Positions 1-11,035 of a DNA stretch of 64,000 bases are shown in pieces. The number at the start of each line of letters is the position of its first letter. Positions within the stretch are counted from its first letter, which is position 1. The translations under genes were made by a program, and so were the position numbers. Under the pieces are notes generated by a model. The model saw only the letters and a list, made by a program, of their open reading frames with translations. It did not search any database and was not told the DNA's origin. This stretch comes from Wukongibacter sp050859025 (GTDB taxonomy: Bacteria > Bacillota > Clostridia > Peptostreptococcales > Caminicellaceae). The stretch spans positions 5,580,001-5,644,000 of the forward strand of contig NZ_CP138200.1 of NCBI RefSeq assembly GCF_050859025.1, read 5' to 3'.

Positions 1-779
1 GCAAATGCTGTCATAAAAATAACAGCTGGTGGAAGTTTACCAGTAATAAGTACTGCTATGGCCCCTATAATAGTAATAATATTTACCCAGAATAGATGTG
101 GTCTAGAAAGCTCCTTCTTTTCTTCATCAATTTCTCTATTAACATCTATATCTTTAACCTCTACATTTCCAAGTCTTGATTTTTCCTTTTTACCAAGAAG
201 ATAGGCTGTAAATAGTACAAACAGGATACCTGCAATTACAGCTACAAGTAGAGGGTTAAATAACTCAGTAACAGGCACATCAAGGGAAGTGGCTGCTCTT
301 ATTGTTGGACCGCCCCAAGGTAAAACATTCATTGTACCAGCGGAAAGTGCCACTATAGTAGCTAAGGTAGTTCTCTGCATTCCAAGGGCATCATAAAGTG
401 GAAGCATTGCTGGTATTGTTACTAGAAAAGTAACAGCTCCGGAACCGTCTAAATGAACAAGCATAGCTAATATAGCTGTGCCTATCGCAATTTTAACTGG
501 ATCTTTTCCAACTATCTTTAGGATCTTATTGATAATTGGTTCAAAGGTTCCTGCATCTGTTAAAATACCAAAGAATAGAATTGCAAATATAAACATTGTT
601 CCCGTTGGTGCTATAGCTTTAATGCCATCGGTAATAAATTTACCAACATTAGCACCAAATCCCCCAATAAATGCCATTACAGTAGGAACTACTATAAGCG
701 CTACTACTGGAGATGCTTTTTTACTCATAATGAGTCCTAGTAAAATAATAATTGTAAGAAAACCAAGTAATGCTAACAT
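1..779 (-). CDS. CitMHS-family citrate/divalent-metal transporter, C-terminus cut by window edge
   Basis: Integral membrane transporter, probably a metal-citrate:proton symporter of the CitMHS/ion transporter superfamily. I translated the minus strand by hand: 259 codons without a stop, very hydrophobic, with the signature stretch HLDGSGAVTFLVTIPAMLPL near residue 100 and LPWGGPTIRAA near residue 150, both typical of CitM-like proteins. A charged loop (about residues 185-225, KKEKSRLG then DEEKKELSRP) separates the two membrane halves. The ATG at 779-777 has a perfect AGGAGG eight bases upstream. The C-terminal half lies outside the window. A sigma-54 promoter and activator sites precede it, and the next upstream gene encodes a sigma-54 activator, so a regulated organic-acid uptake system is inferred. 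The exact substrate is unproven. Confidence 0.85.
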   Translation of the reverse strand, partial: MLALLGFLTIIILLGLIMSKKASPVVALIVVPTVMAFIGGFGANVGKFITDGIKAIAPTGTMFIFAILFFGILTDAGTFEPIINKILKIVGKDPVKIAIGTAILAMLVHLDGSGAVTFLVTIPAMLPLYDALGMQRTTLATIVALSAGTMNVLPWGGPTIRAATSLDVPVTELFNPLLVAVIAGILFVLFTAYLLGKKEKSRLGNVEVKDIDVNREIDEEKKELSRPHLFWVNIITIIGAIAVLITGKLPPAVIFMTAF

Positions 780-820
780 AGAATATACCTCCTAAATTGT
801 TTTTATTTTCACTAATCTAT

Positions 821-838
821 AGCAATTAGTATGCCAAC
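821..838 (-). promoter_or_regulatory. sigma-54 (-24/-12) promoter of the CitMHS gene
   Basis: Read on the minus strand the site is TTGGCATACTAATTGCT. GG and GC are separated by exactly 10 bases, the invariant RpoN spacing, and flanking bases match the TTGGCA-N-TTGCT consensus. It lies about 45 bases upstream of the transporter ATG, giving a predicted start near 810. The neighbouring sigma-54 activator supports the call. Confidence 0.88.
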
Positions 839-935
839 ATTTCCTCATTATCACCAAACTATTGTTTTTTCAACGAATTGAGCAGTAAAGCATAATATAA
901 AATTCTTAAGCTTAATAATAACTACATATATAAAA

Positions 936-953
936 TTTCTAATATTTTAGAAA
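936..953. promoter_or_regulatory. upstream activator palindrome, copy 1
   Basis: 18-bp near-perfect palindrome TTTCTAATATTTTAGAAA, about 120 bp upstream of the sigma-54 promoter. The same sequence occurs twice more at 1084 (reverse complement) and 1114. Its position and recurrence fit the enhancer site of the adjacent Fis-HTH activator. This is inference, with no binding data. Confidence 0.75.
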
Positions 954-978
954 TGAATTGTTATCATTTTATAAAAAA

Positions 979-1012
979 ATCAAAAAGGAGGAATCTATTT
1001 CTTCCTCCTTCT
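979..1012 (-). terminator. intrinsic terminator of the sigma-54 regulator gene
   Basis: Stem AAGGAGGAA / TTCCTCCTT with a short loop. On the minus strand it is followed by a T-rich tail (TTTTTGATTTTTTT). It lies between the end of the regulator gene and the transporter promoter, so it would insulate the two units. Confidence 0.8.
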
Positions 1013-1083
1013 AATAGAAGTTTTCTCAATATTATCTCACTTACATATAGTTCTTTTATGTATTTTTCTATACTATTTATTCA

Positions 1084-1101
1084 TTTCTAAAATATTAGAA
1101 A
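1084..1101. promoter_or_regulatory. upstream activator palindrome, copy 2
   Basis: TTTCTAAAATATTAGAAA, the exact reverse complement of the copies at 936 and 1114. It lies 30 bp (about three helical turns) from copy 3, as expected for cooperative binding of two activator dimers. Confidence 0.75.
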
Positions 1102-1113
1102 TAAATAAATTCA

Positions 1114-1131
1114 TTTCTAATATTTTAGAAA
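1114..1131. promoter_or_regulatory. upstream activator palindrome, copy 3
   Basis: TTTCTAATATTTTAGAAA, identical to copy 1. With copy 2 it forms a phased pair between the terminator and the 3' end of the regulator gene, about 290 bp from the sigma-54 promoter, a normal enhancer distance. Confidence 0.75.
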
Positions 1132-1311
1132 TGAATTTACAATTCATACTACTTGTGAAAATTGCATGATTTTAACTTGACTGGATTGCATACGTAAATA
1201 TTATCCCTAATTTAATTACTTAGAACAAAACATATTTTAATGGTATGCCTCTGGAGGTTTTTAAACTATATACAATAATAAGCTTCTTTAGATGGTAATT
1301 ATGCAATTTGC

Positions 1312-2652
1312 TCACTTAATTTTATTATATAATGTAGCTAATGATATACCTAATGCTTTAGCAGCTTTTTTCTTTCCTTCTACAGTATCACCATATGTTA
1401 AAATTGCTTTCTTTATCTCATTAATTTCTATATCTCTCACTATCTCTTCAAGGGATTTCAATTTGACAAGTTGTTTCTTTACCCCTTCCGCTTGAATAAT
1501 TTTAGGAAGATGTTCGATTCCTATAGTATATTCATCTATCATATTAGATGCAAATTCTATAGTATTTTTCAATTCTCTTATGTTCCCCGGCCAATCATAA
1601 TTATAGAGTATTTTCATAGCCTCTTCTGAAATAGCTATTCGCCTTTTCATTTTATCAGCGATTTTATCAAGAAAATATTCTGTAAGTGGTTTTATATCTC
1701 CTCTTCTATTTCGCAACGGATACAAATTTATTGGAAATACTGCAATCCTATAATATAAATCTTTTCTAAATTCATTTCTCTCTATCATTTCTTCAAGATT
1801 TTTATTTGTTGCAGCAATAATTCTAACATCTATAGGTATTTCATCTAGTCCCCCAATACGTCTTATCGTATTTTCCTGCAGAGTTCTAAGCAGCTTTGCC
1901 TGAAGAATGTAATTCATTTCAGATATCTCATCTAAAAATAATGTTCCTCCATTGGCTACCTCAAAAAGACCAATTTTCCCTCCTTTTTTTGCACCTGTAA
2001 AAGCCCCTTCCTCATAACCAAAAAGCTCACTTTCTAGTAAGTTGCTGTCAAAGATAGCACAATTAACAGCTATAAAGGGTTCATTTTGTCTTTCGCTGGC
2101 ATTATGAATAGAGTTGGCATATAACTCTTTACCAGTTCCGCTCTCACCTGTAATAAGTAGATTAGAGCCTTTTTGTGCTACTTTTTTTGCTAAATCTTTT
2201 GTTTCTAAGGAGAGTTTATCTATACTTATTATATCGTCAAAAATATATTTTGCCTTTCCCATTCTTCTCATATGCTTTTCTAGCTTTTTTATCTTCATAT
2301 TTGATTGATTCAATTTTTCTGTAAGCTTATAAATATCATTTATTTCATTTAATATAGATATACCGCCAATTATTTCATTGTTCTCTATTATTGGAGCCAT
2401 ATTTACTATATATTCTATATCCTCTACTTTTCTTGGCACTCGAAGCAGCTTTTTACCCTTTCTTATTACAGAAGGTAGTCTAGCACCAGGTCTGATTTCA
2501 AGAAGATGTTTACCTATTATATCCTCAGCTTTTACCTTAGTTATTCTAGTATATGAAGGATTAATATATCTAACAATACAATTTTTATCTGCAATAAGCA
2601 CCCCATCATAAAGTGAATCAAATATAACCTTTTCCATATTGTTTATTTGCAT
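1312..2652 (-). CDS. sigma-54-dependent transcriptional activator (PAS-AAA+-Fis HTH)
   Basis: Bacterial enhancer-binding protein that uses ATP hydrolysis to open sigma-54 promoters. It has 446 residues. A PAS sensor domain covers about 10-110, a short coiled linker 110-135, and the AAA+ core about 140-370. The core has Walker A GESGTGKE (169-176), the sigma-54 contact loop GAFTGA (216-221), Walker B GGTLFLDE (235-242) and the R-finger region. A Fis-type helix-turn-helix is at 405-446 ([19 protein letters not shown]). There is no response-regulator receiver domain, so activity is probably set by a ligand at the PAS domain. GAGGTG lies upstream of the ATG. Its likely target is the downstream citrate-type transporter, whose promoter is sigma-54 type. 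The specific effector is unknown. Confidence 0.92.
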   Translation of the reverse strand: MQINNMEKVIFDSLYDGVLIADKNCIVRYINPSYTRITKVKAEDIIGKHLLEIRPGARLPSVIRKGKKLLRVPRKVEDIEYIVNMAPIIENNEIIGGISILNEINDIYKLTEKLNQSNMKIKKLEKHMRRMGKAKYIFDDIISIDKLSLETKDLAKKVAQKGSNLLITGESGTGKELYANSIHNASERQNEPFIAVNCAIFDSNLLESELFGYEEGAFTGAKKGGKIGLFEVANGGTLFLDEISEMNYILQAKLLRTLQENTIRRIGGLDEIPIDVRIIAATNKNLEEMIERNEFRKDLYYRIAVFPINLYPLRNRRGDIKPLTEYFLDKIADKMKRRIAISEEAMKILYNYDWPGNIRELKNTIEFASNMIDEYTIGIEHLPKIIQAEGVKKQLVKLKSLEEIVRDIEINEIKKAILTYGDTVEGKKKAAKALGISLATLYNKIK

Positions 2653-2794
2653 GTATTCTTCACCTCTATGTTAATCATACAATATTAAGTTTAAAAGTTA
2701 AACTATTTTTTTGTTTTCACATAATAAGACCTTAGATAGTATCACCTACCTAAGTTCTTATAAGATTTCTTTTCAAGAAATACCTTTCAAAAAC
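2653..2794. other. short intergenic region, no feature seen
   Basis: AT-rich spacer between the regulator gene start and the rRNA operon terminator. It should hold the regulator promoter, but I cannot pick one convincingly. Confidence 0.5.
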
Positions 2795-2830
2795 AAAGAA
2801 AACAGAAGAGTTAACTCTTCTGTTTTCTTT
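2795..2830 (-). terminator. rRNA operon terminator
   Basis: 16-bp stem AAAGAAAACAGAAGAG / CTCTTCTGTTTTCTTT with a TTAA loop, just downstream of 5S rRNA on the minus strand. The exit side is followed by GTTTTTG. The palindrome is symmetric and could work in both directions. Confidence 0.82.
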
Positions 2831-2837
2831 TATAAAA

Positions 2838-2953
2838 CTGGCAACGACTTACTCTCCCAGGCAGTTGCCCACCAAGTACCATCAGCGCTGAAGAGCTTAA
2901 CTTCTGTGTTCGATATGGGAACAGGTGTATCCTCTTCGCTATTGCCACCAGAT
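2838..2953 (-). rRNA. rrf: 5S ribosomal RNA
   Basis: About 116 bases. The reverse complement contains the conserved GTTCCCAT region and the complementary ends TGGTGGCAATAGCG ... CGTTGCCAG. It is the last gene of the operon 16S-tRNA-Ala-23S-5S. The ends are estimated from the pairing of 5' and 3' strands. Confidence 0.9.
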
Positions 2954-3030
2954 TTTTTGCCGCTAGGCAAATAAATTTCATTATTAAATCTTTTTCGCCT
3001 CTAAGCGAATAAATTTAATTTTAAGATTGA
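2954..3030 (-). repeat. 23S-5S spacer hairpins, degenerate copy of the rrn double-hairpin element
   Basis: The spacer folds into TTTGCC-gcta-GGCAAA (2956-2971) and a second hairpin TTCGC ... GCGAA (about 2994-3009), flanked by AAATCTT / AAGATT. The architecture resembles the three clearer copies at 6301, 6382 and 9389, but the sequence match is weak. Confidence 0.4.
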
Positions 3031-3053
3031 GATAATAAATCACCTTTATTCTC

Positions 3054-3070
3054 TCAAAACTGAACAATGG
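3054..3070 (-). other. 23S processing stem, 3' strand
   Basis: TCAAAACTGAACAATGG at 3054-3070 is complementary to 6261-6277 on the other side of 23S. The two form the long-range precursor stem that RNase III family enzymes (including Mini-RNase III, encoded at 60548) cut to release 23S. Confidence 0.8.
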
Positions 3071-3077
3071 AAGATGT

Positions 3078-6133
<3,056 letters not shown>

Positions 6134-6260
6134 AGTTAGTAAATTTTCGGCTTCTGGAAAATTTGCGGTGATGTTCGCAGAACATCAAACTTCCTCTTTC
6201 CTTTCACCTAACTTTACTCAGTAAAATTGTTTAAGTTTATATACTTAAAACTAATTCTCT

Positions 6261-6277
6261 CCATTGTTCAGTTTTCA
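6261..6277 (-). other. 23S processing stem, 5' strand
   Basis: CCATTGTTCAGTTTTCA, partner of 3054-3070. It lies about 130 bases upstream of the mature 23S 5' end in transcription order. Confidence 0.78.
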
Positions 6278-6300
6278 AAGAACAAAATTTAAAGGTAGTC

Positions 6301-6366
6301 TTTTTACCTCTCGGTAAAAAACACAAAACCCCTCTCGAACCTAAAGGTTCGCTACAAAGTTTTGCT
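6301..6366 (-). repeat. rrn double-hairpin element, copy 2
   Basis: Hairpin a is TTTTACC-tctc-GGTAAAA. Hairpin b has an outer stem CAAAAC (6324) / GTTTTG (6359) and an inner stem CGAACC (6336-6341) / GGTTCG (6346-6351). Compared with copy 1 at 9389, the inner stem changes on both sides together (CGAGC/GCTCG there), so pairing is kept. Confidence 0.75.
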
Positions 6367-6381
6367 TAAATTAATGTGGTT

Positions 6382-6447
6382 TATTTGCTTATCTGCAAAT
6401 ACCGTAAAATTTCCCGCGAATAAAATGCAATTCGCTACAAAATTTTA
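6382..6447 (-). repeat. rrn double-hairpin element, copy 3
   Basis: Hairpin a is TATTTGC (6382-6388) / GCAAATA (6395-6401). Hairpin b has outer stem TAAAATTT (6405-6412) / AAATTTTA (6440-6447) and inner stem GCGAAT (6416-6421) / ATTCGC (6430-6435). All three stems differ from copies 1 and 2 with compensating changes. It sits next to copy 2 in the tRNA-Ala/23S spacer. Confidence 0.72.
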
Positions 6448-6453
6448 CTAACC

Positions 6454-6529
6454 TGGTGGAGACGAGGAGATTCGAACTCCTGACCCCCTGCTTGCAAGGC
6501 AGGTGCTCTCCCAACTGAGCTACGCCCCC
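6454..6529 (-). tRNA. tRNA-Ala (anticodon TGC)
   Basis: 76 bases with encoded CCA in the 16S-23S spacer. The acceptor GGGGGCG pairs with CGTCTCC, and the anticodon loop is CTTGCAA. It is the only tRNA in this spacer; the tRNA-Ile often found with it is instead in the upstream array. Confidence 0.97.
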
Positions 6530-6564
6530 ATAATTTTATTTTGTATTTCTTTTTGAATGCTTTA

Positions 6565-6589
6565 GACATTCAAAACCAAACAGTGTAAG
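6565..6589 (-). other. 16S processing stem, 3' strand
   Basis: This 25-base stretch is complementary, with three mismatches, to 8191-8215 upstream of 16S. It forms the precursor stem that brackets 16S for RNase III cleavage. Confidence 0.8.
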
Positions 6590-6592
6590 GTT

Positions 6593-8131
<1,539 letters not shown>

Positions 8132-8190
8132 AAAAAATCTGGCGTTTATTACTTCTTTAGCTTGAATTATTTCAAACTAAGGTTTAATTC

Positions 8191-8215
8191 CTTACACTGT
8201 TCAGTTTTCAATGTC
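8191..8215 (-). other. 16S processing stem, 5' strand
   Basis: CTTACACTGTTCAGTTTTCA and five more bases, partner of 6565-6589. It lies about 60 bases before the mature 16S 5' end. The core TGTTCAGTTTTCA is also used in the 23S stem. Confidence 0.8.
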
Positions 8216-8249
8216 CAAAGCTTCTTTTGTCGTTTCAGCGACAAGATTT

Positions 8250-8278
8250 ATTATAGCAAATCTTTTTCATCTTGTCAA
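8250..8278 (-). promoter_or_regulatory. strong sigma-A promoter directly upstream of 16S
   Basis: Minus-strand TTGACA (8278-8273), 17-base spacer, TATAAT (8255-8250): a perfect consensus promoter inside the operon, between tRNA-Phe and 16S. The predicted transcript begins with a hairpin TTGTCG-CTGAAA-CGACAA. The same first bases (ATCTTGTCGCTGAAA) follow the promoter at 10336. Confidence 0.9.
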
Positions 8279-8349
8279 CACTTTTTTCGACATTTTTTTC
8301 GCCGCCATTTTCAAGCGACTTCATCACTATCTTATCAATAGTAATTTAA

Positions 8350-8425
8350 TGGTGCCCAGAGGCGGAATCGAACCACCGACACGGGGATTTTCAGTCCCCT
8401 GCTCTACCGACTGAGCTATCTGGGC
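8350..8425 (-). tRNA. tRNA-Phe (GAA)
   Basis: 76 bases including CCA, anticodon GAA. It is the last tRNA of the array before 16S. Confidence 0.97.
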
Positions 8426-8437
8426 AAATTTATATTA

Positions 8438-8514
<77 letters not shown>

Positions 8515-8520
8515 ATAAAA

Positions 8521-8597
<77 letters not shown>

Positions 8598-8622
8598 AAT
8601 AAAATTATAGATTATATTGTAA

Positions 8623-8699
8623 TGGTGGGCCTTCAGGGATTCGAACCCCGGACCTGCCGGTTATGAGCCGGACGCTCTGACCAACTGAGCTAAAGGCCC
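8623..8699 (-). tRNA. tRNA with CAT anticodon (elongator Met or Ile2)
   Basis: 77 bases with CCA, acceptor GGGCCTT / AAGGCCC, anticodon CAT. The G1-C72 pair excludes the initiator. Met versus lysidine-modified Ile2 cannot be settled by eye. The anticodon arm GGCTCATAACC is compatible with either. Confidence 0.93.
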
Positions 8700-8705
8700 T
8701 CATTC

Positions 8706-8795
8706 TGGCGGAGGAGGTGGGATTCGAACCCACGGCCCCTTGCGGAGTCACTGGTTTTCAAGACCAGCTCCTTAAACCACTCGGACACCCCTCCG
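8706..8795 (-). tRNA. tRNA-Ser (TGA)
   Basis: 90 bases with CCA and a long variable arm (class II), anticodon TGA. Confidence 0.96.
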
Positions 8796-8895
8796 TATTA
8801 GATGTTAGATACATGAGGTTAGATGTAAGAATTTCTGTCTAATCCTTTAAGGTCTTCTAGTTTTTTCACTAACTTCCAACGCCTCATTTTTAACT

Positions 8896-8971
8896 TGGTG
8901 ACCCATCCGCGACTCGAACGCGGGACACCCTGATTAAAAGTCAGGTGCTCTACCGACTGAGCTAATGGGTC
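8896..8971 (-). tRNA. tRNA-Lys (TTT)
   Basis: 76 bases with CCA, anticodon TTT. The 100-base spacer before tRNA-Ser contains GTTAGAT/TTAGATG-like repeats also seen in the spacers at 9236 and 9840. Confidence 0.97.
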
Positions 8972-8978
8972 GTATATA

Positions 8979-9055
8979 TGGCGTGCCCACAGGGATTCGA
9001 ACCCCGGACACACGGCTTAGAAGGCCGTTGCTCTATCCTGCTGAGCTATGGGCAC
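8979..9055 (-). tRNA. tRNA-Arg (TCT)
   Basis: 77 bases with CCA, anticodon loop CTTCTAA, reading AGA/AGG codons, which are common in this AT-rich genome. Confidence 0.96.
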
Positions 9056-9070
9056 ATATAATTTATATAT

Positions 9071-9144
9071 TGGAGCGGGTGAAGGGGATCGAACCCTCGC
9101 AACCGGCTTGGAAGGCCGGGGCTCTACCACTGAGCTACACCCGC
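9071..9144 (-). tRNA. tRNA-Gly (TCC)
   Basis: 74 bases with CCA, anticodon loop CTTCCAA. It is adjacent to a second Gly tRNA with a GCC anticodon. Confidence 0.97.
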
Positions 9145-9157
9145 ATAAGTTTTATAT

Positions 9158-9232
9158 TGGAGCGGTAGAAGGGATTCGAACCCTCGACCCTCGCCTTGGC
9201 AAGGCGATGCTCTACCACTGAGCCACTACCGC
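9158..9232 (-). tRNA. tRNA-Gly (GCC)
   Basis: 75 bases with CCA, anticodon GCC. With the TCC copy next door, all Gly codons are covered. Confidence 0.97.
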
Positions 9233-9290
9233 AAATTAGATGCATGAGGTTGTAATCTTAGTCTGACTCTAACAAATCTTTTTTCTTATA

Positions 9291-9374
9291 TGGTGCGGGT
9301 AGAGGGACTTGAACCCCCACGTACAAGACACTAGATCCTAAGTCTAGCGCGTCTGCCAATTCCGCCATACCCGC
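9291..9374 (-). tRNA. tRNA-Leu (TAG)
   Basis: 84 bases with CCA and a long variable arm, acceptor GCGGGTA / TACCCGC, anticodon TAG. Confidence 0.95.
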
Positions 9375-9388
9375 ATATTAAGGAAGTT

Positions 9389-9450
9389 TATTTACCTATC
9401 GGTAAATACCACAAAACTTCTCTCGAGCTAAAGCTCGCTATAAAGTTTTG
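9389..9450 (-). repeat. rrn double-hairpin element, copy 1 (tRNA-Tyr/tRNA-Leu spacer)
   Basis: Hairpin a is TATTTACC-tatc-GGTAAATA (9389-9408). Hairpin b has outer stem CAAAACTT (9412-9419) / AAGTTTTG (9443-9450) and inner stem CGAGC (9424-9428) / GCTCG (9433-9437). This is the cleanest copy of an element repeated twice in the 16S-23S spacer. Confidence 0.78.
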
Positions 9451-9456
9451 TTAACT

Positions 9457-9541
9457 TGGTGGAGGGAACTGGATTCGAACCAGTGTAGACTCAGTCAACG
9501 GATTTACAGTCCGCCCCCTTTAGCCACTCGGGCATCCCTCC
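9457..9541 (-). tRNA. tRNA-Tyr (GTA)
   Basis: 85 bases with CCA and a long variable arm, as in bacterial tRNA-Tyr, anticodon GTA. Confidence 0.96.
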
Positions 9542-9551
9542 ATATTTATGA

Positions 9552-9627
9552 TGGAGCTGGTGATGGGACTCGAACCCGCAACCTGCTGATTACAAGTCAG
9601 CTGCTCTGCCAATTGAGCTACACCAGC
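9552..9627 (-). tRNA. tRNA-Thr (TGT)
   Basis: 76 bases with CCA, anticodon TGT. A second Thr tRNA (GGT) is at 57762 next to tuf2. Confidence 0.97.
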
Positions 9628-9632
9628 GTATT

Positions 9633-9709
9633 TGGCGATCCAGAAGGGACTCGAACCCTCGACCTCTAGCGTGACAGGCTAGCGTTCTAGCCAGCTGAAC
9701 TACTGGACC
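9633..9709 (-). tRNA. tRNA-Asp (GTC)
   Basis: 77 bases with CCA, anticodon loop CTGTCAC, only 5 bases from tRNA-Thr. Confidence 0.96.
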
Positions 9710-9757
9710 ATAAAATTGTGCTTCAAAACGCCATAAGCGTGTTTTATAATTTGTTAA

Positions 9758-9833
9758 TGGTGGGCGCAACAGGACTTGAACCTGTGACCCCCTGCTTGTA
9801 AGGCAGGTGCTCTCCCAGCTGAGCTATGCGCCC
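9758..9833 (-). tRNA. tRNA-Val (TAC)
   Basis: 76 bases with CCA, anticodon loop CTTACAA. The spacer to tRNA-Asp holds a small hairpin AAAACGC ... GCGTGTTTT. Confidence 0.97.
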
Positions 9834-9952
9834 ATTTTGGATGCAAGACGTCGGATGTTAGAAATTGGACTTTCGTCATTCTCTTCAGTCATTTGAAACC
9901 TTTAAGCGTAACCCTAATCCAACTTCAAACCTCTAACTTCTCACCTTCAAAT

Positions 9953-10027
9953 TGGTGACCCCTAGGGGACTCGAACCCCTGTTACCGCCGTGAAAGGGCG
10001 GTGTCTTAACCGCTTGACCAAGGGGCC
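9953..10027 (-). tRNA. tRNA-Glu (TTC)
   Basis: 75 bases with CCA, anticodon loop CTTTCAC, acceptor GGCCCCT / AGGGGTC. Confidence 0.96.
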
Positions 10028-10031
10028 AAAA

Positions 10032-10107
<76 letters not shown>

Positions 10108-10132
10108 TCAATATTAGTATATATTTTTTAAA

Positions 10133-10223
10133 TGGTGCCGGGGACCGGAATCGAACCGGTACGGTCTTTAAGGACCGCAGGATTTTAAGTCCTGTGCGTC
10201 TGCCAGTTCCGCCACCCCGGCAC
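10133..10223 (-). tRNA. tRNA-Leu (TAA)
   Basis: 91 bases with CCA and a long variable arm, anticodon loop CTTAAAA. Confidence 0.95.
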
Positions 10224-10227
10224 TTAT

Positions 10228-10302
10228 TGGCTCCAGAGGTGAGATTCGAACTCACAACCTACCGGTTAACAGCCGGTTGCTCCACCATTGAGCTACTCTG
10301 GA
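10228..10302 (-). tRNA. tRNA-Asn (GTT)
   Basis: 75 bases with CCA, anticodon GTT. It is the first gene of the operon, immediately after the tandem promoters. Confidence 0.97.
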
Positions 10303-10335
10303 ATGTTTCGCTGTTTTTTTTCAGCGACAAGATAT

Positions 10336-10364
10336 ATAATAACATACATCTTTTATTGTGTCAA
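10336..10364 (-). promoter_or_regulatory. tRNA/rRNA operon promoter P2
   Basis: Minus-strand TTGACA (10364-10359), 17-base spacer, TATTAT (10341-10336). The start region ATCTTGTCGCTGAAA is shared with the 16S-proximal promoter, and it is followed by a hairpin CGCTG ... CAGCG. Confidence 0.88.
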
Positions 10365-10429
10365 CTGTTTTTTTGAAATAAATTATTTTTCTATTTATTT
10401 CTAATCTGTAACAGCCGACTACTTGTACT

Positions 10430-10458
10430 ATTTTACTACCTGTTTTTCTATTTGTCAA
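10430..10458 (-). promoter_or_regulatory. tRNA/rRNA operon promoter P1
   Basis: Minus-strand TTGACA (10458-10453), 17-base spacer, TAAAAT (10435-10430). It lies 94 bp upstream of P2, the usual tandem arrangement for stable-RNA operons. Confidence 0.87.
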
Positions 10459-10669
10459 GACGGGAAAATAATGTAATTTAAAATTTTTAAATTTAAACTC
10501 GAATTACTTTTCAGTTTTAATGAAACTTTGCTCTAGATTAGCAAAAAAACTGATAAGCAGGTATTATCAGTTCCTAGGTTATTCATAAGCTTTATTTTCT
10601 TTTATTTCAATATGAATTGGTTTATATCAATTGTTAGATTCTTGATTTCTCGGTCTAGGTCCTACACAT

Positions 10670-10731
10670 AGAAGTTTATAGTAAAACTGAAAGGAGGATA
10701 GTCTCTCCTTTCAGACTTTTGATAAACTTCT
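10670..10731 (-). terminator. long two-part hairpin downstream of the microprotein candidate
   Basis: Outer stem AGAAGTTTAT (10670) / ATAAACTTCT (10722) and inner stem CTGAAAGGAG / CTCCTTTCAG with an 8-base loop; the bases between the stems (AGTAAAA / ACTTTTG) also pair partly. It has no clean T tract, so it may be an RNA-stabilising or bidirectional element. It closes the region between asnB and the rRNA promoters. Confidence 0.6.
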
Positions 10732-10775
10732 ACATTAATTCTATATCAAAAAATATATATCCATTTTCTATATCT

Positions 10776-10853
10776 TTAAATATACTGTTCTATAACCATT
10801 AATATTATTAAACAAATTATACATATACCAATCCACAGTATTGAATTTTTCAA
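10776..10853 (-). CDS. candidate 25-residue single-span membrane microprotein
   Basis: Not a recognised family. A TTG start (10853-10851) follows a perfect AGGAGG with a seven-base gap, then 24 codons and TAA. The peptide opens MKNSILWIGICIICLI, continues hydrophobic to about residue 21 and ends EQYI: a short polar N-terminus, one membrane helix with two Cys, and an acidic/aromatic tail. The strong ribosome binding site in an otherwise empty region and a long hairpin downstream are the support. It could be a small membrane regulator or a type I toxin-like peptide. It may also be chance in AT-rich DNA. Confidence 0.45.
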   Translation of the reverse strand: MKNSILWIGICIICLIILMVIEQYI

Positions 10854-11035
10854 TATTAGCCCTCCTCATATATATTTATATGCGAAGCTAATATAGTGAT
10901 ATGCATGGACCTATTATAATAATTAGAGCCTATGTCGAGGTCTTATGCAATTTTAGATTTTCTATACTTGTTCCTAAAGAACAACATTAATTTCCTGTGC
11001 CCCACAGATTCTACTAATCCTTGTGATTAGTCTAG

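Noticed and set aside
1084..1131. Evenly spaced short repeats suggesting a CRISPR array
   Set aside because: Only three palindromic 18-mers in mixed orientation, with no spacer regularity and no cas genes. A sigma-54 activator site fits better.
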